This document shows positions 27,708 through 37,115 of a DNA stretch of 64,000 bases, piece by piece. Every line of letters begins with the position of its first letter. Positions within the stretch are counted from its first letter, which is position 1. The notes beneath the pieces were generated by a model. It searched no databases, was not told the origin of the DNA, and saw only the letters and a list, made by a program, of their open reading frames with translations. This stretch comes from Halodesulfovibrio sp. (GTDB taxonomy: Bacteria > Desulfobacterota > Desulfovibrionia > Desulfovibrionales > Desulfovibrionaceae), in NCBI RefSeq assembly GCF_015482765.1, contig NZ_JADMLB010000071.1:83328-147327 (forward strand), written 5' to 3'. The position numbers and the translations under genes are program-made.

Positions 27708-29435
27708 ATGCGCTGGAGTCGTTTCTACATTCCTACGCTTAAGGAAGCACCAGCTGATGCTGAAGTTGTCAGTCACAAGCTGCTTACCCGTGCGGGTATG
27801 ATTCGTAAACTTACATCTGGTATCTATACATATATGCCGCTTGGTTTACGTTCCATTACTAAAGCCTCTGCAATTGTCCGTGAAGAAATGGATAAAGCAG
27901 GCGGTAACGAAGTAAGTATGCCAATGGTGCAGCCTGCCGACTTGTGGCAGGAATCTGGACGTTGGGACTTTTATGGCAAAGAACTGCTTCGAGTTAAAGA
28001 CCGTCACAACCGTGACTACTGTCTTGGCCCGACACACGAAGAAGTAATTACTGATGTCGTGCGTGGTGAAGTACGTTCTTACCGTCAGCTGCCTATGAAT
28101 CTATATCAGATTCAGACTAAATTCCGCGATGAGGTTCGCCCTCGTTTCGGTCTTATGCGTGGCCGTGAATTCATCATGAAAGACGCCTACTCTTTTGATA
28201 AAGATCAGGAAGGTCTGGATGAAAGCTACAAAGCCATGTATGCAGCATACAATGCTATTTTCTCCCGCATGGGACTCAAGTTCCGTCCTGTAGAAGCAGA
28301 TAGCGGCTCCATTGGTGGCAGCTTCTCTCACGAGTTCATGGTGCTTGCAGAAACAGGTGAAGATACTATCGTAGTGTGTGATGCTTGTTCTTACGCAGCA
28401 AACGTTGAGCGTGCAGAAATCATGTGTTCCGGTGAAGAGCCGGCAGCGCTTGAAATTCCGATGGAAGAAGTTGCAACACCGAATGCGCATACAATTGAAG
28501 AAGTTTCCGCATTCATGAATGCTCCAGCTACAGCGTTCATCAAAACTCTGCTTTTTGATGCAGACGGTGAGCCTGTTGCAGCGCTTGTACGCGGTGATAG
28601 AGAACTTAACGAAGTTAAACTCAAGAACCTGATTCAGGCAGACACTCTTGAGTTGGCAACTCCGGAACAGGTTCGTGAATGGACAAATGCTCCTGTAGGC
28701 TTCGCAGGTCCTGTGAAGCTTAACGTGAAGCGTATCTTTGCAGACAACGAATTGCGCTATGCAACCGATTGGGTTGTAGGTGCAAACAAAGCTGACACTC
28801 ACCTTCAGCACGTATGCTTAAAGCGTGATGTTGAAGTTACTGAATACGCAGATCTTCGTGTCATTACTGAAAGTGATGTATGCCCTAAGTGTGGCAAAGA
28901 GATCAGCCTCACTAAAGGTATCGAAGTAGGTCACGTTTTCAAACTCGGTACCAAATATTCTGAAGCTCTTGGCTGCACATTCCTTGATGAAAACGGCAAG
29001 GATAAAGTAATGCTTATGGGTTGTTACGGTATTGGTGTATCCCGAGTTGTTGCTTCCTGTATTGAACAGAACCACGACGAAAACGGTATTTGCTTCCCGC
29101 CTCCGATTGCTCCTTTCGAAGCGCTTGTTGTAAACCTCGACATTAAGAGTGACGAAGTTAATGACAAGGTAGACGAAATCTACGCGTTCTTGAAAGAGCA
29201 GGGCATCGACGTTCTTGTTGATGACCGTAAAGAGCGTCCGGGTGTTAAATTCAAAGATGCAGACTTGATCGGTATCCCTATGCAGATTGTTGTAGGTGGT
29301 CGTGGTCTTAAAAATGGCATCCTTGAAGCAAAAGACCGTCGCACTGGTGAAAAAACAGAACTTCCAGTTGAAGGCTTCGCAGAAGCATTCAAAGAATGGA
29401 AAGAGAAAGTATACGCAGGGTGGAACATCGGCTAG
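27708..29435 (+). CDS. proS: Prolyl-tRNA synthetase, bacterial type
   Basis: This enzyme charges tRNA-Pro. The 575-residue protein has class II motifs: motif 1 around [20 protein letters not shown], motif 2 in [20 protein letters not shown], and motif 3 in [14 protein letters not shown]. Between motifs 2 and 3 is the insertion (editing) domain of the bacterial form, about residues 225-400. The C-terminal anticodon-binding domain contains [20 protein letters not shown]. It forms a two-gene unit with ispG and ends before a strong terminator. Confidence 0.97.
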   Translation: MRWSRFYIPTLKEAPADAEVVSHKLLTRAGMIRKLTSGIYTYMPLGLRSITKASAIVREEMDKAGGNEVSMPMVQPADLWQESGRWDFYGKELLRVKDRHNRDYCLGPTHEEVITDVVRGEVRSYRQLPMNLYQIQTKFRDEVRPRFGLMRGREFIMKDAYSFDKDQEGLDESYKAMYAAYNAIFSRMGLKFRPVEADSGSIGGSFSHEFMVLAETGEDTIVVCDACSYAANVERAEIMCSGEEPAALEIPMEEVATPNAHTIEEVSAFMNAPATAFIKTLLFDADGEPVAALVRGDRELNEVKLKNLIQADTLELATPEQVREWTNAPVGFAGPVKLNVKRIFADNELRYATDWVVGANKADTHLQHVCLKRDVEVTEYADLRVITESDVCPKCGKEISLTKGIEVGHVFKLGTKYSEALGCTFLDENGKDKVMLMGCYGIGVSRVVASCIEQNHDENGICFPPPIAPFEALVVNLDIKSDEVNDKVDEIYAFLKEQGIDVLVDDRKERPGVKFKDADLIGIPMQIVVGGRGLKNGILEAKDRRTGEKTELPVEGFAEAFKEWKEKVYAGWNIG

Positions 29436-29526
29436 CTCGCTGTTCTCTGCCTATGTATTTCCCGTTTGCGTACTGGCGCAGTAAGCATCGTGGTATTTGC
29501 GTAGTGTTACCTGAGTGAAAAATAAA

Positions 29527-29562
29527 GCTCCTGTTGCGCCTGTGCGCAGCAGGAGCCTTTTT
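29527..29562 (+). terminator. Terminator after proS
   Basis: GCTCCTGTTGCGC (29527-29539), loop CTGT, GCGCAGCAGGAGC (29544-29556), 13 bp with one G-U pair, then CTTTTT. Confidence 0.9.
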
Positions 29563-29712
29563 CTAACAAAAAGGTTTGTGCGTTAATAAGTAGTTGTGTG
29601 ACTGGAGTTACGACTAACTTATACGACGGGGTTTTTGAGAAAGTACGATAGGGTGTAGACTCTGCGTATCTATAGTTACATGTCCCGAGATCCGTGGGAG
29701 ACCTAGCAAGCG

Positions 29713-31107
29713 ATGAGCCAGATTTTTACAGTCAGAGAGTTAACAGACGCCCTTAAGAAGACTCTTGAAGGTGCGTTTCCGTTTGTTTGGGTTCGTGGGC
29801 AGGTTTCCAACCTTTCACGTCCTGCCTCCGGTCATATGTATTTTTCGTTAAAAGATGCAGACGCAGTCTTGAACTGTGTGTGGTTTAAGGGGAACCAACG
29901 CGGCGATGAGCGGTTCGATCCCCTGACCGGTGAGGTCTTTGAAGATGGTCCTCGACCGAGTCTTGCCCGAACTCTGCAAAACGGTACAGAAATTATGTGT
30001 GCCGGACGGCTTAACGTTTACCCTCCACGCGGCAGTTATCAGTTGGTGGTTGAGCTGGCGCAGGATGTAGGACTCGGAAAACTCTTTATGGAGTTTGAAG
30101 AGCTCAAGAAAAAGTTGACGGCTAAAGGCTTTTTTGAATCTATGCGTAAGCGCAAATTGCCGTATCACCCGCAGAAAGTCGCGGTGATCACAGCACCTTC
30201 AGGCGCAGCTATTCAGGATTTTTTGCGAATTTCCGGAACACGGGGCTGGGGAACACAAATTCGTATTTATCCTGCTTTGGTTCAAGGAGATCTTGCCGCA
30301 GGTCAGCTCGTAGCACAGATGGATAGAGTTAACACAGAAGGATGGGCGGATGTCATTGTGCTTATCCGTGGTGGTGGTTCTATTGAAGATTTATGGGCGT
30401 TTAATGATGAAACGCTTGCAGAAAGAATTTTTGGTTCCAAAATACCGGTGATAGCCGGTGTAGGGCATGAAGTTGATACGACAATTGCCGATATGACAGC
30501 TGATGTCCGCGCTGCAACTCCGAGTCATGCAGCGCAATTACTGTGGCCTGAGCGTTCTATGCTTATGCAGTCTCTAGACGAGTTGGAAATTCGACTGACT
30601 CGAAGAATTGAGCAGCAGTTGGGTGCAAAAGAACATGGTTTGAGCACCTTGGAGCGCGGGTTGGGATGGCTCTCTCCTGAACAGCGTTTAAAAAGGCTTG
30701 ATGAGCAATTTCTTGGCTTAACTGATCGTCTGGACAGAGCTCTTGGCCATACTTTTGAAACAGCTGAGCGTACAGTTAACTATAGCGAGGATCGTATACG
30801 CCGTGCGTTTGGCGAAGATGCCGTTAACTACCAGTTGCAAAAAGTACAAAGTTTGAAGGATCGGCTTCAATGGGCTGGGGACGGTATGTTGACCAAAGCT
30901 GAACGTACATTAGATCGTGCTGCCATTATGTTGGAAAGCCTTGACCCGCAGAAGCCGTTGGAGCGAGGATATAGTCTTGTTCAAAAGTCAGATGGTACAT
31001 TTATTCGCAGTGTAGATGATGTCTCAAAAGGCGAGCAGTTGAATGTAATGGTTGCAGACGGTTCAGTTGGCGTACAAGTGGAAACTACGACTAAGAATAG
31101 GAGTTAA
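29713..31107 (+). CDS. xseA: Exodeoxyribonuclease VII large subunit
   Basis: ExoVII degrades single-stranded DNA in both directions. The 464-residue XseA has an N-terminal OB fold (FPFVWVRGQVSNLSRPASGH). The catalytic domain contains KVAVITAPSGAAIQDFLRIS, ALVQGDLAAGQLV, VIVLIRGGGSIEDLWAFNDE and GVGHEVDTTIADMTADVRAA. A long coiled-coil tail follows, ending LERGYSLVQKSDG. The small subunit gene xseB lies 0.9 kb downstream, with an M23 peptidase gene inserted between them. Confidence 0.96.
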   Translation: MSQIFTVRELTDALKKTLEGAFPFVWVRGQVSNLSRPASGHMYFSLKDADAVLNCVWFKGNQRGDERFDPLTGEVFEDGPRPSLARTLQNGTEIMCAGRLNVYPPRGSYQLVVELAQDVGLGKLFMEFEELKKKLTAKGFFESMRKRKLPYHPQKVAVITAPSGAAIQDFLRISGTRGWGTQIRIYPALVQGDLAAGQLVAQMDRVNTEGWADVIVLIRGGGSIEDLWAFNDETLAERIFGSKIPVIAGVGHEVDTTIADMTADVRAATPSHAAQLLWPERSMLMQSLDELEIRLTRRIEQQLGAKEHGLSTLERGLGWLSPEQRLKRLDEQFLGLTDRLDRALGHTFETAERTVNYSEDRIRRAFGEDAVNYQLQKVQSLKDRLQWAGDGMLTKAERTLDRAAIMLESLDPQKPLERGYSLVQKSDGTFIRSVDDVSKGEQLNVMVADGSVGVQVETTTKNRS

Positions 31108-31109
31108 GG

Positions 31110-31967
31110 ATGATTCGCCGTGCGGTTTTGTTGGTTTGTTTTATTCTACTCAGCGCAGTTCCTGCACTGGGAGCGCTCCGTATAGATTTGCCGGATAACG
31201 CAATGAACGGCAGAGCATTTCTTGTTACTGTTCATACTGATGAGCAGAATCCTGTTCGAATTGTATGGAATGAGAAATCAGTATTGGTAGGCACTACGGA
31301 AGAAGGGAATGGGTATACCGGTATTGCGTTGCTTGCACTCCCGCGTGATTTTTCGAAGAAAACATTACAGGTCGTGGCAGAAGAAACCACTTCCGGTGGT
31401 GTGAATACAGTTTCCCGTACGTTGACTGTGAAACATAAAAAGTATCGAGAACAGCATCTTAACGTTGATCATAAATACGTAGAGTTGAGTAAAAAGAATT
31501 TAGATAGACATTATGCTGAGCGTGCAACCGTTCGTAGCATGATGGAATCACTTGCGGAAAAGAGAAAGTGGGATGCGGATTTTCTTCGTCCTGTTCCGGG
31601 AGGAATCAGTAGTGAGTTCGGTGTACAGCGTTTCTTCAATGGAAAGCCTCGTAAACCGCACAGTGGTATAGACCTGCGCGGAAAAACCGGAACCCCAATT
31701 AAAGCTTGTGCAGATGGTGTTGTGCGTGTTGCTACTTCGCATTTCTTTTCCGGTAATTCAATTTATATAGATCACGGACAAGGCGTTGTGAGTATGTACT
31801 TTCACATGTCAAAACTTCTTGTGCGCGAAGGCGAAACTGTTACAAAGGGGCAGGTCATAGGAAAGATCGGTGCAACTGGTCGTGTCACCGGCCCTCACCT
31901 GCATTTTGGGCTGAATGTCTCCGGTGTCGCTGTAGACCCGCTTCCGCTTTTTACTGACAAGAAATAA
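31110..31967 (+). CDS. Exported M23-family (LytM-type) metallopeptidase
   Basis: This is a 285-residue protein with a signal peptide (LLVCFILLSAVPALGA) and an N-terminal beta-rich domain. The M23 domain at about 165-280 has zinc ligands in HSGIDLRG and in the closing HLHFGLNVSG. The intact ligands suggest an active endopeptidase that cuts peptidoglycan cross-links, rather than a pseudo-enzyme such as NlpD. The gene starts 2 nt after xseA and is followed 11 nt later by xseB, so it sits inside an exonuclease VII operon. Confidence 0.92.
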   Translation: MIRRAVLLVCFILLSAVPALGALRIDLPDNAMNGRAFLVTVHTDEQNPVRIVWNEKSVLVGTTEEGNGYTGIALLALPRDFSKKTLQVVAEETTSGGVNTVSRTLTVKHKKYREQHLNVDHKYVELSKKNLDRHYAERATVRSMMESLAEKRKWDADFLRPVPGGISSEFGVQRFFNGKPRKPHSGIDLRGKTGTPIKACADGVVRVATSHFFSGNSIYIDHGQGVVSMYFHMSKLLVREGETVTKGQVIGKIGATGRVTGPHLHFGLNVSGVAVDPLPLFTDKK

Positions 31968-31978
31968 GAGAGTGACGT

Positions 31979-32218
31979 ATGGCAGCAAAAAAGAAAAATT
32001 TTGAAACACAGTTAAAGCGGCTCCAGACCATCGTTGAATCATTAGAAAACGGTGAACTTGCTTTGGAGAAAAGTGTTGCGCTGTATAAAGAAGGGATGAC
32101 CCTTTCAAAAGAGTGCAGGGCGCAGCTTGAAAATGCGCGTAATGAAATTCGTCTTTTTACTGAAGAAGGCGAAGTTCCCTTTGAAGAAGAAACAACCGCT
32201 GCGGAAAACGCAGAATAG
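31979..32218 (+). CDS. xseB: Exodeoxyribonuclease VII small subunit
   Basis: This is a 79-residue helical protein with the family core [40 protein letters not shown]. Several XseB chains bind one XseA. The tail is acidic. The start ATG 31979 follows a GAGAGTGACG stretch. It is followed directly by ispA; this xseB-ispA-dxs order is widespread. Confidence 0.95.
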   Translation: MAAKKKNFETQLKRLQTIVESLENGELALEKSVALYKEGMTLSKECRAQLENARNEIRLFTEEGEVPFEEETTAAENAE

Positions 32219-32230
32219 GTGGAATATAGA

Positions 32231-33136
32231 ATGACTATGATGAGTGTGCAGGAGTTTAAATCCGTACTGAAAACTGAGGCTGCATCTGTTGAAGAATACC
32301 TCTCTACCTGTCTGCACAACAGAAACATTCCTCAGCGATTACTCGATGCAATGGAATACAGTCTTCTGGCAGGCGGGAAGCGGTTGCGCCCCGTTCTTTG
32401 TCGTGCTGTTGCTGCCATGTTCGGTGCTGATAAAACACAGGTAATGCCGTTTGCTTCAGCTATCGAGTGCATCCATTCTTATTCTCTTGTTCACGATGAT
32501 CTTCCTGCCATGGATGATGACGATTTACGTCGCGGTAAGCCGTCCAATCATAAAGCATTTGATGAAGCCACAGCGATTCTTGCCGGCGACGGTCTTCTTA
32601 CAGAAGCTTTCGTACTGATGACAGAAACCGCGGAAAACATTTCTGCCGCATCTGTTTTACAAGCGTTGAACACAATGGCTGTTGCGGCGGGTTCCGGCGG
32701 TATGGTCGGCGGTCAGCAACTCGATATGGACTTCACAGGCCGCGATGATGTTTCTTTGGAAGAGTTACAGAAAATGCATGCCATGAAGACAGGTGCACTG
32801 ATCCGTTGCTCGTGTGAAAGCGGAGCAATTCTGGGAGGAGCCAGTGCGGAGAATGTGGAACGCATTCGCATTTATGGCGCAAACATTGGTGCAGCATTTC
32901 AGATTGTAGATGATATTTTAGATGAAACCGGAACTGAAGAAGAGCTTGGTAAGCCCGTGGGCAGTGACCTTGAGCAAGGGAAAAACACATACCCGAGCAT
33001 GCTTGGAATAGATAAAAGTCGTGAACTGGCACAGCAGCTTGTTGACGATGCTGTTGAACAGCTTTCTGCCTTTGACGGAGCAGAAGCGCAGTTTTTGCGT
33101 AAGCTTGCCCAGTACATTGTTGACAGAGTGTCATAA
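32231..33136 (+). CDS. ispA: Farnesyl (polyprenyl) diphosphate synthase
   Basis: This enzyme condenses IPP with allylic diphosphates, probably to farnesyl diphosphate. The 301-residue protein has GGKRLRPVL, the first Asp-rich motif HDDLPAMDDDDLRRG and the second, QIVDDILDETG. ATG 32231 follows AGGTGG by 9 nt and is preferred over a GTG at 32219 directly on the xseB stop; ATG 32240 is also possible. dxs lies 67 nt downstream. Confidence 0.94.
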   Translation: MTMMSVQEFKSVLKTEAASVEEYLSTCLHNRNIPQRLLDAMEYSLLAGGKRLRPVLCRAVAAMFGADKTQVMPFASAIECIHSYSLVHDDLPAMDDDDLRRGKPSNHKAFDEATAILAGDGLLTEAFVLMTETAENISAASVLQALNTMAVAAGSGGMVGGQQLDMDFTGRDDVSLEELQKMHAMKTGALIRCSCESGAILGGASAENVERIRIYGANIGAAFQIVDDILDETGTEEELGKPVGSDLEQGKNTYPSMLGIDKSRELAQQLVDDAVEQLSAFDGAEAQFLRKLAQYIVDRVS

Positions 33137-33203
33137 AGAGTACACTACCTTTGTCAGCAACGGTTTGATGCTTCATTCCTAACTAATAGCACCCGGATTT
33201 ATA

Positions 33204-35114
33204 ATGCCTGATAAGAGCCAAACTTCTCCCCGACTTATGGACAGCATAAATTTGCCGTCCGATGTTCGTAAGCTTGATCAAGCACAGCTTGAACGGCTGG
33301 CAGGGGAGTTGCGTGAAGAGATAATTTCCGTAGTTTCCCAGACTGGTGGTCACCTCGCTCCTTCCCTCGGAGTTGTGGAACTCACTCTTGCTTTGATGTC
33401 TGTTTTTGATTTTGATCACGACAAATTAGTATGGGATGTTGGACATCAAGCGTATGCATGGAAGCTGCTGACTGGACGTAAAGATGATTTTCATACCCTG
33501 CGTACAAAAGACGGTGTGAGCGGTTTTCCAAAAATTGCTGAAAGTCCGTATGACCACTTTGGTGTCGGACATTCCTCTACCTCTATATCCGCAGCATTGG
33601 GTATGGCTGTCGCCCGAGATCTTGCCGGTAAAAAGAATGAAGTCATCTCTATTATCGGTGATGGCTCTATGACTGCCGGCTTGGCTTTTGAGGGGCTGAA
33701 TCAGGCCGGACATATTGATAAAAAGATGCTTGTTATTCTGAATGATAACGAGATGTCTATTTCTAAAAATGTCGGCGCTATGTCTCACTTTATGTCCAGA
33801 AATCTTTCTTCTCGCTGGGTTCGTAGATTTAAAAAGGATGTTGAAACTATCCTTAATGCGGTACCTGCTATTGGAGAAGAAATGTTGAACTATGCTCGAC
33901 GTAGTGAGCATAGTCTTAAAAGTTTCTTTACCCCCGGTATGCTTTTCGAGGCGTTCCAATTTAACTACATGGGGCCGATTGACGGACACGATATCAAAGC
34001 ATTGCAGCGTGCCTTCCGCCTGTATCAGGATCTCGATGAACCTGTTTTGCTGCATGTTCTCACTAAAAAAGGGAAAGGGTATGCTCCTGCGGAGTCTAAC
34101 CCGACCTTTTTCCACGGTGTAGGGCAGTTTGAGCCGGAAACCGGACAGGCAAAAAAAGCAGCTAAGGTAAGCAACGTTCCAACCTACACAGAAGTATTTG
34201 GTAACACGCTGTGCAGTCTGGCGGAGCAGGATGATCGTATTATGGCGATTACTGCTGCTATGCCGGAAGGTACAGGAACAGCTTGCTTTGAAAAGAAATA
34301 TCCTGAACGATTTATTGATGTAGGTATTTGTGAGCAGCATGCAGTAACGTTTGCTGCCGGCCTTGCTACACAAGGATATCGTCCGTATGTTGCGATCTAT
34401 TCTACTTTTATGCAGCGTGCGTATGATCAGATTGTTCACGACGTTTGTTTGCAGAATCTGCCTGTAACCTTCTGTCTTGATCGAGGTGGCATCGTCGGTG
34501 AAGATGGTCCAACGCACCATGGTGTGTTCGATTTGAGTTTCATGCGTCATATCCCGAACATGACAGTGCTAGTTCCTTCCAGTGAAGCCGAATTGGCTGA
34601 CTGTATGGCGACCGCGTTGGAACATGATGGCCCTGTTGCTATCAGATATCCGCGTGGAGCAGGGTATGGTGTTCCTCTCAAAGAAAAGCCTGTGCCGTTT
34701 GAAATTGGTACTGGCGAAACTCTTATTGAAGGCGAAGGGGTTGCTGTTGTTGCAGTGGGATCAAGAACGTACCCTGCAATTGAAGCTGTTAAAGAATTGG
34801 CAGCAGAGACAGGAAAGCAGGCGACTGTTTTTAATGCACGCTGTGTAAAGCCATTACCTGAGAAACAGTTGCTTGAGCTTGTAGAAACACACGACTCCCT
34901 TTTGTTGCTTGAAGAAAATGCGCTTCAGGGCGGTTTCTCTTCAGCTGTTCTGGAATTTTTATCCGACAGCGGTGTTTTGGGTAACTGTAAGGTGAAGCGT
35001 CTTGGTATTCCGGATAAATGGGTTGAACACGGCAAGCAGATAGAATTGCGTGAACAGCTTGGAATTAACAAGAGCGGAATTAAGAAAGCAGTCGAAGAAT
35101 TGTTTGCAGAATAG
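33204..35114 (+). CDS. dxs: 1-deoxy-D-xylulose-5-phosphate synthase
   Basis: This is the thiamine-diphosphate enzyme that starts the MEP pathway from pyruvate and glyceraldehyde 3-phosphate. The 636-residue protein has GGHLAPSLGVVELTLAL, the thiamine-diphosphate motif from GDGSMTAG to LNDNEMSIS, FNYMGPIDGHD and DIGICEQHAVTFAAGLA-like VGICEQHAV. DRGGIVGEDGPTHHGVFD and the C-terminal transketolase-like domain follow. With ispG and ispA it supplies isoprenoids for quinones, heme side chains and lipid carriers. Confidence 0.97.
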   Translation: MPDKSQTSPRLMDSINLPSDVRKLDQAQLERLAGELREEIISVVSQTGGHLAPSLGVVELTLALMSVFDFDHDKLVWDVGHQAYAWKLLTGRKDDFHTLRTKDGVSGFPKIAESPYDHFGVGHSSTSISAALGMAVARDLAGKKNEVISIIGDGSMTAGLAFEGLNQAGHIDKKMLVILNDNEMSISKNVGAMSHFMSRNLSSRWVRRFKKDVETILNAVPAIGEEMLNYARRSEHSLKSFFTPGMLFEAFQFNYMGPIDGHDIKALQRAFRLYQDLDEPVLLHVLTKKGKGYAPAESNPTFFHGVGQFEPETGQAKKAAKVSNVPTYTEVFGNTLCSLAEQDDRIMAITAAMPEGTGTACFEKKYPERFIDVGICEQHAVTFAAGLATQGYRPYVAIYSTFMQRAYDQIVHDVCLQNLPVTFCLDRGGIVGEDGPTHHGVFDLSFMRHIPNMTVLVPSSEAELADCMATALEHDGPVAIRYPRGAGYGVPLKEKPVPFEIGTGETLIEGEGVAVVAVGSRTYPAIEAVKELAAETGKQATVFNARCVKPLPEKQLLELVETHDSLLLLEENALQGGFSSAVLEFLSDSGVLGNCKVKRLGIPDKWVEHGKQIELREQLGINKSGIKKAVEELFAE

Positions 35115-35128
35115 CATAGTGATGATCA

Positions 35129-35159
35129 AAAGCCGGAGCAGTTGTTCCGGCTTTTTTTT
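35129..35159 (+). terminator. Terminator after dxs
   Basis: AAAGCCGGAGCA (35129-35140) pairs with TGTTCCGGCTTT (35143-35154) with one G-U pair and a tight loop, followed by five more T. Confidence 0.9.
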
Positions 35160-35167
35160 ATGTACGA

Positions 35168-35201
35168 AAAAAGCCAGAGTGGGATGTGCTCTGGCTTTTT
35201 C
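35168..35201. terminator. Bidirectional terminator
   Basis: AAAAAGCCAGAG (35168-35179) and CTCTGGCTTTTT (35189-35200), perfect 12 bp, loop of 9 nt. A backup for dxs on the plus strand and the terminator of the small minus-strand gene ending at 35253. Confidence 0.88.
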
Positions 35202-35252
35202 TATGGGGTAGGCTGTAAGGGATATGCCTATACTCTATGTGCTCGCTAGGTG

Positions 35253-35555
35253 TTAGCGTTTATCAACTGTGTTGAGACAAGCCGTGCCGCTGAGACTGGC
35301 TTGGTTTTTATATGTAAAGTACGTTCCGTAGTCGTTACCGGCTTCAGAAAATGACAGTTCCGTTGTCGGGGAAATGGACGGAAGCTGTTTTCGAATAATT
35401 TGTTTTTCTGCTCGGTTGCTGGACAGCATACGATGGAGTAGGCGGTCTTTCTCTTTTCGCTCCATCCAGATGCCGTTGTTTTCGATATGTTGCTCTATGT
35501 CTAGAGTTGTCCTGTCTATTGTAAAGTGAGCTGTATTATAGTTCGAATGAGGCAT
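35253..35555 (-). CDS. Small hypothetical protein
   Basis: A 100-residue protein of unknown function. The start at 35555 is chosen because AAGGAG lies 6 nt upstream on the minus strand, giving MPHSNYNTAHFTIDRTTLDI. The sequence is hydrophilic, with a basic-acidic helical stretch (MERKEKDRLLHRMLSSNRAE) and no signal peptide or membrane segment. I recognise no family. The good ribosome-binding site and the shared terminator support a real gene. Confidence 0.6.
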   Translation of the reverse strand: MPHSNYNTAHFTIDRTTLDIEQHIENNGIWMERKEKDRLLHRMLSSNRAEKQIIRKQLPSISPTTELSFSEAGNDYGTYFTYKNQASLSGTACLNTVDKR

Positions 35556-36230
35556 AATGATCTCCTTCAATACCTGACAATAATGTTTGCCGGTTGATAA
35601 GCTCTGTATATTTGTATGTTGTACTACATGAGATATGTGTCACAACAGTTGCAATGCATTTTCAAAAAGCTTTTTTTATGTGCCAACTATGTTTCATACA
35701 TTGTTACTTGTCTTTAATTTAGCAACGTGTGTGCCAATGCCAAAAGAGTCATATATGTCGAGAGTTGGGAAGAATCGTAGTCGAGATCAGTGTGGGATGT
35801 TTAAAAATTACCCGAATTCGATGTGCATTATTTCGACAACACAGCGTGGATCGACAAAAATTGCACATCATTTTGCGCATAAAAAAGTAGGGTGAGTTCT
35901 GCTGAACTCACCCTGTTTCGTATCATACGGTTTGTTTTTCAGGAGGAAATGAGTCTACGTTTTGTAGATTCATGTATGTTTTTCCAGAAGGTTGGTGCCT
36001 TCTGCTGGTCATTTCATGCGTGTTTTATTCCTGCTTATTCTCCCAGAGGTAAAGGAGGTATGTACAGGGAACGAGAGCCGCCGGAGATAAACAAATGTAC
36101 CAGAAGTGCTGTGTTGCTGCCGAGGAGGATGCACCTCTGCTACCGTAACCATCTGACTTATTGGGGGGGCAGTTAGACAGTCATATATTTATCAGCCCGC
36201 GGCTCTTCCGCATGAAGGAATCTTAAACAA
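35556..36230. other. Spacer with one perfect 10-bp hairpin
   Basis: There are about 675 nt without a credible gene. Two plus-strand frames (35635-35895 and 35892-36176) have no ribosome-binding site or protein-like composition. GGGTGAGTTC (35890-35899) pairs perfectly with GAACTCACCC (35904-35913), loop TGCT. On the minus strand it is followed by TACTTTTTT, so it may be the terminator of a minus-strand transcript. A run of seven G stands at 36164-36170. Confidence 0.5.
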
Positions 36231-36551
36231 CTAGTCGAAGAGTTCCATGAACCAAGGTTTATGGGACTTTTTACGTCCGTGGTGCGAATGTCCCCTTTTA
36301 TATTCATCATGCTTGTGGGAGTAGTAATACTGATTGTCCTGTGCGGCGGAATAGCTGCTGGTTGCTGGCTGTACAGACGGCTTGCCAGCTGCAGTCTGTA
36401 CATGGTGCTGTTCTTCTTCCAGTGCTTTATCTAGGATTTTATCCAGCTCACCTCTATCCAGCCATACGCCACGACAGTCAGGACAGTAGTCTATTTCAAT
36501 ACCTTTGCGCTCAGTCATATGAAGTTTAGAATTACAACTTGGACAGTTCAT
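36231..36551 (-). CDS. TFIIB-type zinc-ribbon protein
   Basis: A 106-residue protein with an N-terminal zinc ribbon: MNCPSCNSKLHMTERKGIEI then DYCPDCRGVWLDRGELDKIL. This matches the zf-TFIIB family of small bacterial zinc-ribbon proteins, whose function is mostly unknown. The rest is a low-complexity Gln/Ser/Tyr/His-rich linker and a basic, His-rich stretch (HSHHGRKKSHKPWF) ending in FMELFD. No partner gene is adjacent. Confidence 0.8.
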   Translation of the reverse strand: MNCPSCNSKLHMTERKGIEIDYCPDCRGVWLDRGELDKILDKALEEEQHHVQTAAGKPSVQPATSSYSAAQDNQYYYSHKHDEYKRGHSHHGRKKSHKPWFMELFD

Positions 36552-36627
36552 AGGTATCCCTTTTTAGCAGTCAGAATTTGTAATAACCGTGCACCATTCT
36601 TTTTGTGCTAGGCTTTTCTTTTAAAAG

Positions 36628-36738
36628 AGCATGATGGCTGCATTAACATGCACAATGCATTGGATAATAACGGATAGAGTGAAATACTCTCTACAACATA
36701 GCAGAGGAGTGACATTATACTAATGCAGTCATCATGCT
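36628..36738. repeat. 18-bp inverted repeat enclosing a hairpin (MITE-like or structured RNA)
   Basis: 36628-36645 and 36721-36738 are reverse complements at 17 of 18 positions; each has AGCATGATG at its outer end. The 75 nt between them contain a small AGAGT/ACTCT hairpin. A second palindrome, CTGCGTG (36737-36743) with CACGCAG (36753-36759), abuts the right arm. No clear target duplication is visible. It lies upstream of the zinc-ribbon gene. The remaining 36760-37022 is AT-rich and shows nothing else. Confidence 0.5.
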
Positions 36739-37022
36739 GCGTGTTTTCATTGCACGCAGAAAAGAAAAAGCAATACGCATGCCATAAAATATTTTTCTTA
36801 TATTTTAATATAATACGTGAGTGTAGGTGATGGTGGCTAGATGTCTATTCACTTTTTGTGGTGTTAAGTGCTGAGATTTGCACTATATTGTGTAAAAATG
36901 GTGGAGTGTTGTGCATCTTTTACACTAAAGTGAATTAAATCAGATGGTAATGCTGTGCGTTGTGCAAATGGCTGTCGAGGTTTATGTACAGCAGAACAGG
37001 AAGGTTACTGATATTATGAAAG

Positions 37023-37036
37023 AAAAGGCCCCTTCT
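37023..37036 (-). terminator. Left half of the split marC terminator
   Basis: AAAAGGCCCCTTCT (37023-37036) is the exact partner of AGAAGGGGCCTTTT at 40778-40791. The two arms now lie 3.7 kb apart because a transposable element entered the 11-nt loop. Excising the element and one copy of the 10-bp duplication restores a perfect 14-bp stem with flanking A and T runs. Confidence 0.85.
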
Positions 37037-37046
37037 GCCAGATAGG
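37037..37046. repeat. Target-site duplication, left copy
   Basis: GCCAGATAGG, identical and in the same orientation to 40767-40776. It directly abuts the left inverted end of the element. Confidence 0.9.
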
Positions 37047-37070
37047 CAAGACGTGGGACATAAATGTTGA
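37047..37070 (+). repeat. Terminal inverted repeat, left
   Basis: A 24-bp inverted end matching the complement of 40743-40766 at 23 of 24 positions; the mismatch is G at 37055 against T. Confidence 0.9.
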
Positions 37071-37084
37071 AAAAATAAATAATG

Positions 37085-37114
37085 AAAAACGTCCGGTGAT
37101 ACCGGACGTTTTTT
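37085..37114. terminator. Terminator of the HEPN gene
   Basis: AAAACGTCCGGT (37086-37097), loop GAT, ACCGGACGTTTT (37101-37112), a perfect 12-bp stem with A and T runs on both sides, inside the element next to the HEPN stop codon. It also blocks transcription into the element from the left. Confidence 0.9.
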
Positions 37115-37115
37115 A

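Noticed and set aside
28101..28811. A 236-codon antisense frame inside proS
   Set aside because: It is a cysteine- and phenylalanine-rich composition typical of a shadow frame; proS is certain.
32219..32230. GTG start of ispA directly on the xseB stop
   Set aside because: ATG 32231 has the better-placed AGGTGG and gives the usual start; the GTG cannot be fully excluded.
33426..34550. A 374-codon antisense frame inside dxs
   Set aside because: The plus-strand frame is full-length dxs with all motifs; the antisense peptide has no protein-like pattern.
35635..36176. Two overlapping plus-strand frames of 86 and 94 codons
   Set aside because: No Shine-Dalgarno sequences, no hydrophobic or domain pattern, and one contains a terminator-like hairpin.
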